Translations under genes and position numbers: made by a program | Notes under the pieces: model-generated | Seen by the model: the letters and a program-made list of their open reading frames with translations, nothing else | Databases searched by the model: none | Told to the model about the DNA's origin: nothing | Shown: piece by piece, positions 51,415 to 60,604 of the stretch | Layout of the letters: every line of letters begins with the position of its first letter | Numbering within the stretch: the stretch's first letter is position 1 | Assembly: GCA_963697675.1 (NCBI GenBank) | Contig: CAVOOW010000003.1 | Location: forward strand, 186,001 to 250,000 | Direction of reading: 5' to 3' | Source of the DNA: CAVOOW01 sp963697675 | GTDB taxonomy: Bacteria; Actinomycetota; Actinomycetes; JACCUZ01 | DNA: 64,000 bases

Positions 51415-52211
51415 ATGGCGGACCTGCTCGAGCGAGATCGAGGACTACTACGACGCCGTGCCGCGTCCGGGCGCCGACGCCGAGGACGTCGGGCCGTTCA
51501 CGCTGTTCGTCTCGCGCGGCGGCTGGCCCTACTACGCGCGGCCGCGGCGGGGATATGCAGGACCAGCGGCGACGGTGCAGGACGTGCTGCGGGTGCGCGC
51601 CCTGCAACGGGAACGGGATCTGCCGGAGAGCTTCGAGTGGGTCGACGATCTGGTGCCAGGGCTCGTCGAAGTGGTCGAGCAGGCGGGGCTGCCGGTGGAA
51701 CGGCTGCCGCTCATGGCGCTGACCGGACCGGTCGCGGCGGCGCCCGTCTCCGGCGTCCGGGTGCGCATCGTGGCGCCGGACGACCCGGATCTGGCCCGGA
51801 TCACGGCGACGGTCTCGTTGGGCTTCGGCTCGCCCGGCACCGAGATCGGGCCGATCGGACCGAGTGACCGTGACGCGGCGGCCGTGGGCAAGGCGGGCCT
51901 CGAGAGGCTTCGCGAGCGGCTGCGGTCCGGCCTGACGGTGATGGCAGTCGCCGAGGACGAGAGCGGTCCGGTCGCGGCCGGCAGCCACCAGCCGGTTGCC
52001 GGCGTCACGGAGGTCGTCGGAGTGGCGACGCTGCCAACGGCCCGGCGCCGGGGGCTCGGTGCCCTGGTCACCGCGGCCCTGGTCGACGACGCCCGGGCGC
52101 GGCGGAGCGCGCACCGTGTTCCTGTCCGCAGGATCGGACGACGTGGCGCGCGTATACGAGAAGGTCGGATTTGCCCGGGTCGCGACGGCCTGCATCGCCC
52201 AGTCCGGATGA
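51415..52211 (+). CDS. GNAT-family acetyltransferase, two frameshifts
   Basis: ATG at 51415 with ggagaagggg just upstream. The frame needs a correction near 51428 (to enter EIEDYYDAVPRPGADAEDVG) and another near 52093-52100 (to enter GARTVFLSAGSDDVARVYEK). With both repaired the protein is about 265 residues. The N-terminal half has no known motif. The C-terminal GNAT half has the acetyl-CoA loop ATLPTARRRGLGALVTAAL and the final GFARVATACIA strand. Substrate unknown. The indels fall by short G/C runs and may be sequence errors. Confidence 0.7.
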
Positions 52212-52387
52212 CCATGACCGACAACGCACAGATGGGTGGTTGTGGACCACCCAGCCGGAGGCGCAGACTTGCAGGCAGATCCGCTTCGACACATGGGGAT
52301 GCCATGGCTGGTCATGACAACGCACCTGAGCTGCTCCCGATCCTTGGGCGCGGGCACCACCGACGGCCCAGCAAGGGGGCCTGCTTC

Positions 52388-53002
52388 ATGGAGCTCGCTT
52401 CGTACCTGTCCGGGGAGAAGTGGAGCGACCACCCTCGGTGCACGCACCAGCTGCTCGCCTCGCTCGCGCGGTCGGTCAACGACTGCACGACCGACGCAGG
52501 CAGGTCCAGACTGGCCCTGCTGATCCCCTCGGTGATCGGCCTGACGGGCGAGGACGTCCGCATCGACGCCGCGGTCGCGCTGCGCGCCGCTCGTACCGCC
52601 CTGCCGGTGGTCGCCGCGGACCGGCAGCGCGTGATGGCCGTCGCCGTGCTGACCGCCGACCGCATCCTTGCCGAGCTCGAGGGCAGGTCGCCGCTTGATC
52701 TCGACGAGGCCAGCCGTCGGGTGCTTGACGACGCACCCGACGCGGCTCGCTGGGCCCGGCATTTCTCCCGCGAGATCAGTGTCTCGGTGAACAGCTTCCG
52801 CCGGCACTCCGCGCCCAGCACGGTGCGCACCGCTGTCCTGTCGGTGGCGGACGCCTGTGTCGTCGACCCCGACCCGATCCTGCACGACATGCTCGCGGGG
52901 GCGATCGTCGACGTCGAGCGGATCGTCGGCCGGAACGGCTCGCGGGTCGGTGTCGGGTCGGACGCGTGGACGGAGGCCTGCCGGCTGACCGGCGCCAACT
53001 GA
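52388..53002 (+). CDS. hypothetical helical protein
   Basis: 204 residues from the ATG at 52388 (aaggggg about 7 bp upstream); an earlier in-frame ATG at 52304 lacks a site. It begins MELASYLSGEKWSDHPRCTH and continues with amphipathic helices (LLIPSVIGLTGEDVRIDAAV; RVMAVAVLTADRILAELEGR), ending ADACVVDPDPILHDMLAGAI. This pattern is common to an uncharacterised actinobacterial family seen beside housekeeping genes. No catalytic residues, membrane helices or signal peptide are visible. Function unknown. Confidence 0.65.
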   Translation: MELASYLSGEKWSDHPRCTHQLLASLARSVNDCTTDAGRSRLALLIPSVIGLTGEDVRIDAAVALRAARTALPVVAADRQRVMAVAVLTADRILAELEGRSPLDLDEASRRVLDDAPDAARWARHFSREISVSVNSFRRHSAPSTVRTAVLSVADACVVDPDPILHDMLAGAIVDVERIVGRNGSRVGVGSDAWTEACRLTGAN

Positions 53003-53012
53003 CCCGCGCCAG

Positions 53013-53066
53013 TTGACCACGTTTGGTAGGTGAACGGTCGCTTCAGCAGGCCTGCACGCCTACTGA
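53013..53066. repeat. partial copy of cruciform repeat
   Basis: Matches the left arm and central palindrome of the repeat at 35391-35472 (ttgaccacgtttggtagg, then cttcagcaggcctgcac and cctactgag) with a handful of changes, but lacks the right arm. It lies between the convergent hypothetical gene and psuK. Confidence 0.7.
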
Positions 53067-53095
53067 GGCGGCTGTTCGCCTAGTGAGGTGACCCG

Positions 53096-54008
53096 TTACG
53101 GCCGCGCGCCGACCTTGCCGATCGCCTGGGCGGCCAGCCGGTTGCCGCTGGCCAGGGCGGTCTCCGGCTCGGGGTGCAGCAGCCAGGACGCCAGGAAGCC
53201 GGCAGCGAAGGCGTCGCCCGCCCCGGTCGTGTCGACGACCTCGGCGCCGCGTTCGGCCGGCGCGCTCGCGGTGATGAAACCGTTCTGCCAGAGGGCGCCC
53301 TGCTCGCCGAGGGTCACGACCACTTCGGCGTACGACGACGCAAGCTCGGCAGCTGCCTGTGTGACCGTGGAGGTGCGGGTCAGGGCCAATGCCTCGTCAA
53401 CGTTGGGCAGCAGCAGGCTCGCGCCCTGGGTCCACTGCAGAAAGGTCGGCGCCCCCACGGCGTCGAGCAGCGCGGCTGACGACGGGTCGACCGACACGGT
53501 CATGCCGACCTCGAGCGCGCGGGTCAGCGCGACGAGACCCGCGTCGCGGGACCCGTCGCGCAGCAGCGTGTAGCCGGACAGGTGCAGGTGGCGGCCCGGC
53601 CGGAACAGCGAGCCGATCAGGTCGCCGGGCACGAGGACGTCGTTGGCCCCGGGGTCGGGCAGCATCGACCGGGCGCCGCCGGGCTCGACGAGCACCACGC
53701 AGGTGCCGGTCGAGCGAGACGCGTCGACCACCACGCGGGAGACGTCGATGCCGGCGTCGGACAGGGCGACCAGACCGGCGCGACCGAGCGCGTCGTCGCC
53801 GACGCAGCCGACGAAGGTCGTCCGCACACCCAGTGCCGCGAGCCAGGCGGCGACGTTGGCCCCGGACCCGCCGCCGCTCGTGACGATCTTCGACGGGGTG
53901 TCGCTGTTGCGGGCCAGCGGCACGGACATCGATGCGATGACGTCGACCATGACGTCGCCGACGACGAGGACCTCGAGGGTCTCGGCCCCGAGTGGTCCCG
54001 GTACTCAT
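53096..54008 (-). CDS. psuK: pseudouridine kinase (PfkB family), one frameshift
   Basis: The start ATG at 54008 overlaps the psuG stop (ATGA). A CCCC run at 53985-53989 breaks the frame; correcting it gives LEVLVVGDVMVDVIASMSVP followed by the continuous remainder. PfkB motifs are GGGSGANVAAWLAALGV and VVDTTGAGDAFAAGFLASW, with the catalytic Asp in GAGDAF. Coupling to a pseudouridine-5'-phosphate glycosidase makes pseudouridine 5'-phosphorylation the likely reaction, although the sequence alone says only ribokinase-type sugar kinase. About 303 residues when repaired. Confidence 0.8.
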
Positions 54009-54914
54009 GGCGAGGCCGAGGCGGCGACGGCGATCTCGGCGGCGAGCGCGGCGTTGCGCAGGATGATGCGGATGTTCGCCGTCGAGGCTGACGCCCTCGC
54101 TCTCGCGATGGAAGAAGTCGAGCAGGAACGGCGTCACGTCCTTGCCCGCGATGCCGGACGTTGCAGCGGCGGCCAGGCCGGAGGTGAGCAGCCGCTCGTG
54201 CAGTGCGGGATCCACCTGCTCGTTCTCGGGCAGCGGGTTGGCCACGACCAGGCCGCGTCGGGCCGTCCCCAGCGATTCGCGGGCGTGCATCACGGCGGCG
54301 ACCTCGGCCGCCGTGTCGACCCGCCACTCGACGCGATGCCCCGAGTCCCGCAGGTAGAAGCCGGGGAAGGCATGGGTGCCGAAGCCGAGCACGGCGACGC
54401 CCAAGGTCTCCAGCCGTTCCAGGGTTGCGCCCACGTCGAGGATCGACTTCACCCCGGCGCAGACGACGGTGATCGGCAGGGAGGCCAGCGCGAGCAGGTC
54501 GGCCGACTCGTCCCACGTGTCGCGGGCATCGCGGTGCACGCCGCCGAGGCCGCCGGTCGCGAACACGTCGATGCCTACCTGTGCGGCCAGATGGGCCGTC
54601 GCCGCGACAGTTGTCGCGCCATGGCCGGCGCGCGCTGCCACGGTCGCCAGGTCGCGCGTACTCACCTTGACGACCTCGTCGCTGCAGGCGACCTGCGCCA
54701 GCGCGTCGTCGTCCAGCCCGATGCGCGCGGTACCCGCCACGAGCGCGATCGTCGCAGGGACCGCGCCGGCGGCCCGCACGGCGTCCTCGATCTCGCGTGC
54801 GACGCGCAGGTTGTCGGGGCGCGGCAGGCCGTGGCTGATGATCGTCGACTCGAGCGCGACGACCGGCCGGCCGGCCGCCAGCGCGTCGGCGACCTCTGGA
54901 TGCATCGTGATCAC
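54005..54914 (-). CDS. psuG: pseudouridine-5'-phosphate glycosidase, one frameshift
   Basis: About 303 residues when repaired; start ATG at 54914. Strong family features are AGRPVVALESTIISHGLPRP, ATIALVAGTARIGLDD, STRDLATVAARAGHGATTVA, VFATGGLGGVHRDARDTWDE and VVCAGVKSILDVGATLE. These include the catalytic Lys and Glu and metal-site regions of PsuG/IndA enzymes. It cleaves pseudouridine-5'-phosphate to uracil and ribose 5-phosphate. A frameshift near 54081 (one extra G) displaces the tail; corrected, it ends ANIRIILRNAALAAEIAVAA and stops at 54005, overlapping psuK. The indel is probably a sequence error since the rest is intact. Confidence 0.9.
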
Positions 54915-54941
54915 GAAGGGAGACGTTAGCCGCCCCTTAGA

Positions 54942-55088
54942 AGTCGATCATGCAGGACTTGGGGCGCGCGCTTCTGCGCTTGGTTGGGACCCACGTCGCG
55001 CCGCGCCAGTTACTGCATGATCGACTTTGATTTTGAGGGCTGTGACCTGCGGCGATGCGAGCGTTTCCAGGTCGTGCACGATCGACTT
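54942..55088. repeat. TCGATCATGCAG repeats in divergent spacer
   Basis: Forward unit aagtcgatcatgcagga (from 54941) and inverted unit tactgcatgatcgacttt (from 55011) can pair over about 14 bp. A third, weaker inverted unit, gtgcacgatcgactt, begins near 55074. They occupy the gap between psuG and the divergent GNAT-ACS gene, so any promoters are embedded among them. Confidence 0.7.
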
Positions 55089-55128
55089 GCGGGAGAGGGC
55101 GCGGGGGTGGCGCAGTAGCGTCCTCTCC

Positions 55129-57804
55129 GTGACGAGCGACGCGTATCCGGCGCACTGGGAGGCCGACGTCGTGCTGCGCGACGGCGGGACAGCCCACCTG
55201 CGCCCGATCCGGCCCGACGACGCCGACCGGCTGCGGCGGTTCCACTCCCGGCTGTCCGACGAGACGATCTACTTCCGCTTCTTCTCCTTGCTGCGCGAGC
55301 TCAGCGACAAGGACGTCACGAAGTACACGAACGTCGATTACGTCGACCGTGTGGCGCTCGTCGCGACGGTCGGCGAGGAGATGATCGGCGTCGTCCGCTA
55401 CGAACGGGTCTCGCCCGAGGTGGCCGAGGTCGCGTTCAACATCGAGGACAGCTATCAGGGTCGCGGTGTCGGGTCGGTCTTCCTGGAGCACATCGCCGCA
55501 GCCGCGCGCGAGCGAGGGGTGGCCCGGTTCGTCGCCGACGTGCTGCCCACCAACCGCAGGATGCTGCGGGTCTTCACCGACGCCGGCTACGTCGTGAGCC
55601 ACGAGATGGACGACGGTGTGTTCCGCCTCGAGTTCAGCCTCGAGCCGACCGAGAACTCCCGCGCCGTCACGTTCGACCGGGAGCACCGGGCCGAGGCAGA
55701 GTCGGTCCGCCGGCTGCTGCACCCGACGTCGGTCGTCGTGGTCGGCGCCAGCCGCGCACCCCGCTCGATCGGGCGCGTCCTGCTGCAGCACATCGTCGAC
55801 GGGGGCTTCGCCGGGTCGGTCTACGCGGTGAACCCCACCACCAACGGCGAGGGCGACGGGTCGACGTACGCCTCGTTGGTCGACGTGCCGGGTGACATCG
55901 ACCTCGCCGTCGTCGCGGTCCCCGCCACCGATGTCGAAGCCGTCGTCGCCCAGGCGGCGGCCAAGGGGGTGCACGGCCTCGTCGTGGTGTCCGAGGGTTT
56001 CGCCGAGACGGGCGAGGCGGGAGGCGACCTGCAACGACGATTGGTACGCGCGGCGCGTGGTGCCGGCATGCGGGTGGTAGGTCCCAACTCCTTCGGGTTG
56101 CTCGTCACCGACCCCGAGGTGTCGCTGAACGCTTCCCTGTCACCGGTCATGCCCCCGCGCGGCCGGTTGGGGTTCTTCGCGCAGTCCGGCGCACTCGGGG
56201 TCGCGCTGCTCGACAACGCGGCGCAACGCGGTCTCGGCATCTCGTCGTTCGTCTCGGCGGGGAACCGCGTCGATGTGAGCGGCAACGACCTCATGCAGTT
56301 CTGGGAGGACGACCCCTCGACCGATGCGGTCATGCTCTACCTCGAGACGATCGGCAACCCGCGCAAGTTCAGCCGAGTCGCACGACGGCTGTCCCGGCGC
56401 AAGCCGGTGGTGGTCGTGAAGTCCGGCCGGGCGCGAAGCCACGCGCCGCACGGTCACCTGGTGCGCGAGTCGACGGCACCGGCCGCCGCGGTCGACGCGC
56501 TGTTCCGCGGTGCGGGCGTGATCCGCGTCGACACGATCCACGCGATGTTCGACGTCGGCGCGCTCGTCGCGCACCAGCCGCTGCCGGCCGGTCGACGCGT
56601 CGCGATCGTCGGCAACTCAGACGCCTTGGCGGTGCTCGCAGCGGACGCGTGCGAGGAGGCCGGGCTCGAGGTGGTGGAGCAGCCGCACCGGCTCAGCGGC
56701 GACGCCGATGCCGGCGAGTTCTCCGTCGCTCTCGGGGAGGTGTTCGCCCGCGACGACGTCGACTCGGTCGTCGCACTGTTCATCCCGCCGCCCGCGACAC
56801 CGCACGAGGAGGTGGCCGGCGCCCTCGCGCACGCCGCCGGGTCCTCGGCCAAGACGGTCGTCTCGACGTTCCTCGGGATGCGCGGCTTGCCGATGGCGTT
56901 GCGGGACACCTCGGGCGCCTCGTCTGACGATGCCCCCGAGCGGTCGGTGCCGTCCTACCCGACGCCCGAGGACGCCGTACGCGCGCTGGCCGCCGTGACC
57001 GACTACGCCGGCTGGCGGGCGACCCCGGCCGGCAACGCCGTGGTGCCGTCAGGCCTCGATGTACGTGCGGCGCGCGACCTGGTCGCGGCGGCGCTGCCGG
57101 AGGGGAGTCCGGAGTCCGTCGCCCTGGACCTGGACCAGGACGGGTTGCGAGCACTGCTGGCCTGCTATGGCATCGAGCTCTGGCCGACGCTCGCGGCCGT
57201 GACCGTGGCGGACGCCGTGGCTGCCGCGGCGGTGTTCGGCTATCCGGTGGCGCTCAAGACCACGGCGGCGCACCTCCGGCATCGCAGCGACCTCGGAGCC
57301 GTACGCCTGAACATCGACGACGAGCCCGAGCTGCTCGGCGCCTACGCCGCCATGGCGCAGCGACTCGGCCCGGAGGCGGCCGAGCACTTCGTCGTGCAGC
57401 GGATGGCGCCCACCGGTGTGGCCTGCGTGCTCCGCAGCGTGGAGGACCCGTTGTTCGGGCCGGTCGTGTCCTTCGGGCTCGGCGGCGTGGCGACCGAGCT
57501 GCTCGACGACTGGTCGCACGGCATCCCGCCCCTGACCGACAGCGACCTGCGCGGTCTGGTGCGCTCGGTGCGCGCGGCACCGCTGCTGTTCGGGCACCGC
57601 GGCAGCGATCCGGTGGACACGGCGCAGCTCGAGGAGCTGCTGGCCAGGGTCGCGCAGCTCGCCGACGACCTGCCGGAGGTCGCCGTGCTCGAGCTCAACC
57701 CGGTGATCGTCGGGAGCGAGGGGCCGAGCGTGCTCGGGGCCACCGCGCGGCTGGCCCGGCCACGGGCGCGCACCGACCGGGTCGCGCGAGCGCTGCCCGG
57801 CTGA
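55129..57804 (+). CDS. GNAT / acyl-CoA synthetase (NDP-forming) fusion, Pat-type protein acetyltransferase
   Basis: 891 residues from the GTG at 55129; the longer frame to 55027 runs into a repeat. Unusually for Pat proteins, the GNAT domain is N-terminal (about 1-180; FNIEDSYQGRGVGSVFLEHI is the acetyl-CoA loop). It is followed by a CoA-binding Rossmann domain (VVVVGASRAPRSIGRVLLQH), succinyl-CoA-ligase-like domains (GFFAQSGALGVALLDNAAQR; VVVVKSGRARS) and an ATP-grasp part (PVALKTTAAHLRHRSDLGAV). The N-terminal GNAT order is the one seen in Streptomyces Pat. Relatives acetylate lysines of acetyl-CoA synthetases and respond to small molecules. The ligase His equivalent (SHAPHGHLVRE) is doubtful, so the ligase half may only regulate. 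Confidence 0.87.
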   Translation: MTSDAYPAHWEADVVLRDGGTAHLRPIRPDDADRLRRFHSRLSDETIYFRFFSLLRELSDKDVTKYTNVDYVDRVALVATVGEEMIGVVRYERVSPEVAEVAFNIEDSYQGRGVGSVFLEHIAAAARERGVARFVADVLPTNRRMLRVFTDAGYVVSHEMDDGVFRLEFSLEPTENSRAVTFDREHRAEAESVRRLLHPTSVVVVGASRAPRSIGRVLLQHIVDGGFAGSVYAVNPTTNGEGDGSTYASLVDVPGDIDLAVVAVPATDVEAVVAQAAAKGVHGLVVVSEGFAETGEAGGDLQRRLVRAARGAGMRVVGPNSFGLLVTDPEVSLNASLSPVMPPRGRLGFFAQSGALGVALLDNAAQRGLGISSFVSAGNRVDVSGNDLMQFWEDDPSTDAVMLYLETIGNPRKFSRVARRLSRRKPVVVVKSGRARSHAPHGHLVRESTAPAAAVDALFRGAGVIRVDTIHAMFDVGALVAHQPLPAGRRVAIVGNSDALAVLAADACEEAGLEVVEQPHRLSGDADAGEFSVALGEVFARDDVDSVVALFIPPPATPHEEVAGALAHAAGSSAKTVVSTFLGMRGLPMALRDTSGASSDDAPERSVPSYPTPEDAVRALAAVTDYAGWRATPAGNAVVPSGLDVRAARDLVAAALPEGSPESVALDLDQDGLRALLACYGIELWPTLAAVTVADAVAAAAVFGYPVALKTTAAHLRHRSDLGAVRLNIDDEPELLGAYAAMAQRLGPEAAEHFVVQRMAPTGVACVLRSVEDPLFGPVVSFGLGGVATELLDDWSHGIPPLTDSDLRGLVRSVRAAPLLFGHRGSDPVDTAQLEELLARVAQLADDLPEVAVLELNPVIVGSEGPSVLGATARLARPRARTDRVARALPG

Positions 57805-57860
57805 CCAGCGCGCTGGCCGGCTGGACGCCGGCTGGCGGCTGGCGGCTGCCCGGGCGGCGA

Positions 57861-57970
57861 GCGACCTTGGTTGAGACACGCCGGGCGTGTCGCGTACGAA
57901 GGTCGCTGGTCAGCGTCGACGAGTCGGCGAGCAGCTCGCGACGGTCGCGTGTCGCGTACGAAGGTCGCTG
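57861..57970. repeat. 24-bp direct repeat with flanking palindrome
   Basis: gcgtgtcgcgtacgaagg followed by tcgctg occurs at 57885-57908 and exactly again at 57947-57970. The first copy pairs with gcgaccttggttgagacacgc upstream (57861-57881) as an imperfect hairpin (gacacgcc/ggcgtgtc core). It occupies the 281-bp gap after the GNAT-ACS gene; no gene is seen there. Confidence 0.65.
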
Positions 57971-58085
57971 AGTCGGCGTCGGGGAGTCGCGGTCGCGTGC
58001 GGGCTGACTCGGCCGGCCGGGCTGTGACGTGCGGGCTGTGACGTGCGGCGACCTGGCATCTGGCCCAGGTGCAAGGATGGACGTC

Positions 58086-58658
58086 ATGACCGACACGACG
58101 CTGGCCGGGCTGCGCGCGGCGATCCAGCACGCCGGCTATTACCCCGAGCTCGTGGCGGAGGCAGTCGACTCCTCGGTGGCCGGTGAATCGGTCGAAGCCT
58201 TCGTCGTGCACCAGGAGACGACCTTCGACTCAGACGAGGTCCGCCGGCACATCACAGTGCTGGTGCTGACGCCCACCCGTCTGGTGCTCGGCCATGCCGA
58301 CGACCACCCGGCCGATCCGCTGACGCCCACCCCCTTCGTCACGTCCTCGACCGAGGCCGTGCCGCTGCGCTCGGTGCGTTCGGTCGTGGTCAACCGGGTG
58401 GTCACCGAGCCGCTTCGCCACCGGCGCGGCGCGCTGCCGCAGGAGGTCACCGTCACGATCGGCTGGGGCGCCGTCAGCCGCATCGACCTCGAGCCGGCCG
58501 CCTGCTCGGACCCTGACTGCGAGGCCGACCACGGCTACACCGGCACTGCGTCGGCTGACGACATCGCACTGCGGGTCAGCGAGGCCGCCGAGGGCGCCGA
58601 CGCTGTGTCGCGGATGCTCGGCTTTGCCGCTGCGTTGTCGCGAGCAACCGCGCGGTGA
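58086..58658 (+). CDS. DUF5998-family protein
   Basis: 190 residues from the ATG at 58086 (aagga 8 bp upstream; an ATG at 58077 is possible). It begins TDTTLAGLRAAIQHAGYYPE and contains FVVHQETTFDSDEVRRHITV, TRLVLGHADDHP and DPDCEADHGYTGTASADDIA. This is a conserved single-copy actinobacterial family in exactly this neighbourhood (Streptomyces too) with no known function. The CSDPDCEADH segment might bind metal. The stop overlaps the next start (GTGA), so it is coupled to the phosphatase-family gene. Confidence 0.85.
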   Translation: MTDTTLAGLRAAIQHAGYYPELVAEAVDSSVAGESVEAFVVHQETTFDSDEVRRHITVLVLTPTRLVLGHADDHPADPLTPTPFVTSSTEAVPLRSVRSVVVNRVVTEPLRHRRGALPQEVTVTIGWGAVSRIDLEPAACSDPDCEADHGYTGTASADDIALRVSEAAEGADAVSRMLGFAAALSRATAR

Positions 58659-59849
58659 CTTCGGCGACCGGCCTCGACATCTCGGAGTCGGACCTGCCAC
58701 CCGACCTGCCGACTCCGCCGCGCTATGGGTCGGCCTCGCTGCCCGACCTCTTGCCGTCGGTGTTGGCTGGGATGGGGGTTCCGGGCGAGAACCCGAACGT
58801 TGGCACTTCCGCCCGCGTCGCGCGTCGTCGTACTGCTGATTGACGGGCTCGGAGCAGAACAGCTCGCGGTGGCCGAGGACGCGCCGTTCCTGACCGCCCA
58901 TTTCGACGCCGGCGCGACCCTCGACGCGGGTTTCCCGGCGACCACGCCGGTCAGCCTGACGTCGCTGGGCTGTGGCGTGCCGCCCGGTGTGCACGGCATG
59001 ACCGGATTCTTCATGCGGCGACCCGAGGACGGCGTCGTGCTGAACCTGCTGCGCCTGCCGAAGGACGTGGTGCCGCGTGAGCTGCAACCGCGCGCGACCG
59101 CCTTCGAACGCGCCGTGGCCGATGGCGTGTCGGTCGCGCGGGTCGGACCGCGGTCGTTCGACGGCGACGGGCTGACCGAGTACGGGCTGCGGGGTGGCGC
59201 TTACCGCGGTGCGGACTCGGTGGGGGAGCGCGTGGCCGCGGTCGAGCGAGCCGTCCGGGCAGGCGACCGGTCGCTGGTCTACGCCTACTACGGCGACCTC
59301 GACGCGACCGGTCACCGGAGGGGCTGCGAGTCGAGTGCCTGGCAGCGCGAGCTCACCCACGTCGACAGCGTGGTGGAGCAGATCGCGGGCACGCTGCCGC
59401 CCGACTCCCTGCTGGTCGTGACTGCCGACCACGGCATGCTCGACGTCGCGGCGGACGCCCGGTGGGATCTGGCGACGAGCCCGGAGCTCGACGCAGGTGT
59501 CGAGGTGCTGGCCGGCGACCCGCGAGCGGTGCACGTGCACGCTCGACCGGGCGCAGCGGCTGACGTCCTCGCGGCCTGGACCGAGGTACTCGGCCCCAAC
59601 GCGTGGGTCGTGCCACGCGAGGTGGCCATCGACCAGGGCTGGTTCGGCCCGACGTTCGCCTCGCAGTTCCGGGGCCGGGTCGGCGACGTGGTGGCGGCGA
59701 TGCGCACCAAGGTGGCCGTCGTCGACTCCCGCCGACTGCCGCCCACGATCCTCTCGCTGATCGGGCTGCACGGTTCGCTCACCAGCGCCGAGCAGCGGGT
59801 CCCGCTGATCGTCATCGGCACGCCTGACGAAAGTGGTGACCGTGGCTGA
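58655..59849 (+). CDS. alkaline-phosphatase-superfamily phosphodiesterase, one frameshift
   Basis: The GTG at 58655 overlaps the DUF5998 stop. The protein begins TSATGLDISESDLPPDLPTP. A frameshift near 58797 (a base seems missing after GENPNV) is followed by ASRVVVLLIDGLGAEQL, with the metal-binding Asp of the nucleotide pyrophosphatase/phosphodiesterase fold. The nucleophile Thr lies in FPATTPVSLTSLGCGVPPG. Later metal ligands are YYGDLDATGHRRG and VVTADHGMLDV. About 397 residues when repaired. No signal peptide, so cytoplasmic. Conserved in this place in actinobacteria; substrate unknown. Confidence 0.85.
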
Positions 59850-60597
59850 GCTCGTGTTCTTCTCCGGAACGATGGACTGCGGCAAGTCGACTCTGGCGCT
59901 GCAGATGGAGCACAACCACAGCCAGGGCGGCCGACGCGGACTGATCTTCACCAAGCTCGACCGTGCCGGGGAGTCGATCCTGTCCAGCAGACTCGGGCTC
60001 AAGACGCTGGCGATCGAGGTGACCGACGACCTGGACTTCTGGGATGCCGTCGTCGAGCAGCGCACCCACGGCGGGCGGATCAACTTCCTGGTGTGCGACG
60101 AGGCGCAGTTCTACCTGCCGTCGCAGGTGGAGCAGCTGGCGCGGGTCGTCGACGAGCTCGACGTCGACGTCTTCGCGTTCGGGATCACGGCCGACTTCCG
60201 CACCCAGCTGTTCCCCGGTTCGCGGCGGCTGATCGAGCTCGCCGACCGGGTGCAGGTGCTGCAGGTCGAGGCGCTGTGCTGGTGCGGTAGCCGCGCGACG
60301 CACAACGCCCGAACACTCAACGGTGTGATGGTCGTCGAAGGTGCGCAGGTGGTGGTCGGTGACACAGCCGCGGGAGACGTCGTCGGCTATGAGGTGCTCT
60401 GCCGGCGCCACCACATGCGCCGCATGACGGCACTGTCGAAGGACGCCGTGCTGCGGGGGGCCGGTGAACAGGCCGACGCGTTGCCGTTCGAGATCGCGGC
60501 GTGCCCGGTCTCCCCGTTCGGTTCGCTCCCGGCCCCTGCCAACTCTGCGGTGATCATGAAGGATTGGTCCGGTTCTAGCGCGTCCGATCCTTCATGA
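59833..60597 (+). CDS. tdk: thymidine kinase
   Basis: 254 residues if the GTG at 59833 is used; GTGs at 59836 and 59842 are also in frame. The start overlaps the previous stop. Walker A is GTMDCGKST (12-20), Walker B/catalytic is NFLVCDEAQFYLP, and the lasso region is LQVEALCWCGSRATHNARTL with a zinc-type CWCG and later CRRHH. It phosphorylates thymidine for nucleotide salvage. The last residues (AVIMKDWSGSSASDPS) are encoded by the palindrome at 60551-60600, suggesting that a repeat insertion altered the natural C-terminus. Confidence 0.9.
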   Translation: MVTVAELVFFSGTMDCGKSTLALQMEHNHSQGGRRGLIFTKLDRAGESILSSRLGLKTLAIEVTDDLDFWDAVVEQRTHGGRINFLVCDEAQFYLPSQVEQLARVVDELDVDVFAFGITADFRTQLFPGSRRLIELADRVQVLQVEALCWCGSRATHNARTLNGVMVVEGAQVVVGDTAAGDVVGYEVLCRRHHMRRMTALSKDAVLRGAGEQADALPFEIAACPVSPFGSLPAPANSAVIMKDWSGSSASDPS

Positions 60598-60600
60598 TCA
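60551..60600. repeat. palindromic repeat at tdk 3' end
   Basis: Arms tgatcatgaaggat (60551-60564) and atccttcatgatca (60587-60600) pair perfectly; three more outer-loop positions pair with one mismatch. It supplies the tdk stop codon (60595-60597). Related to the palindrome at 21223-21285. Confidence 0.75.
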
Positions 60601-60604
60601 AGCG

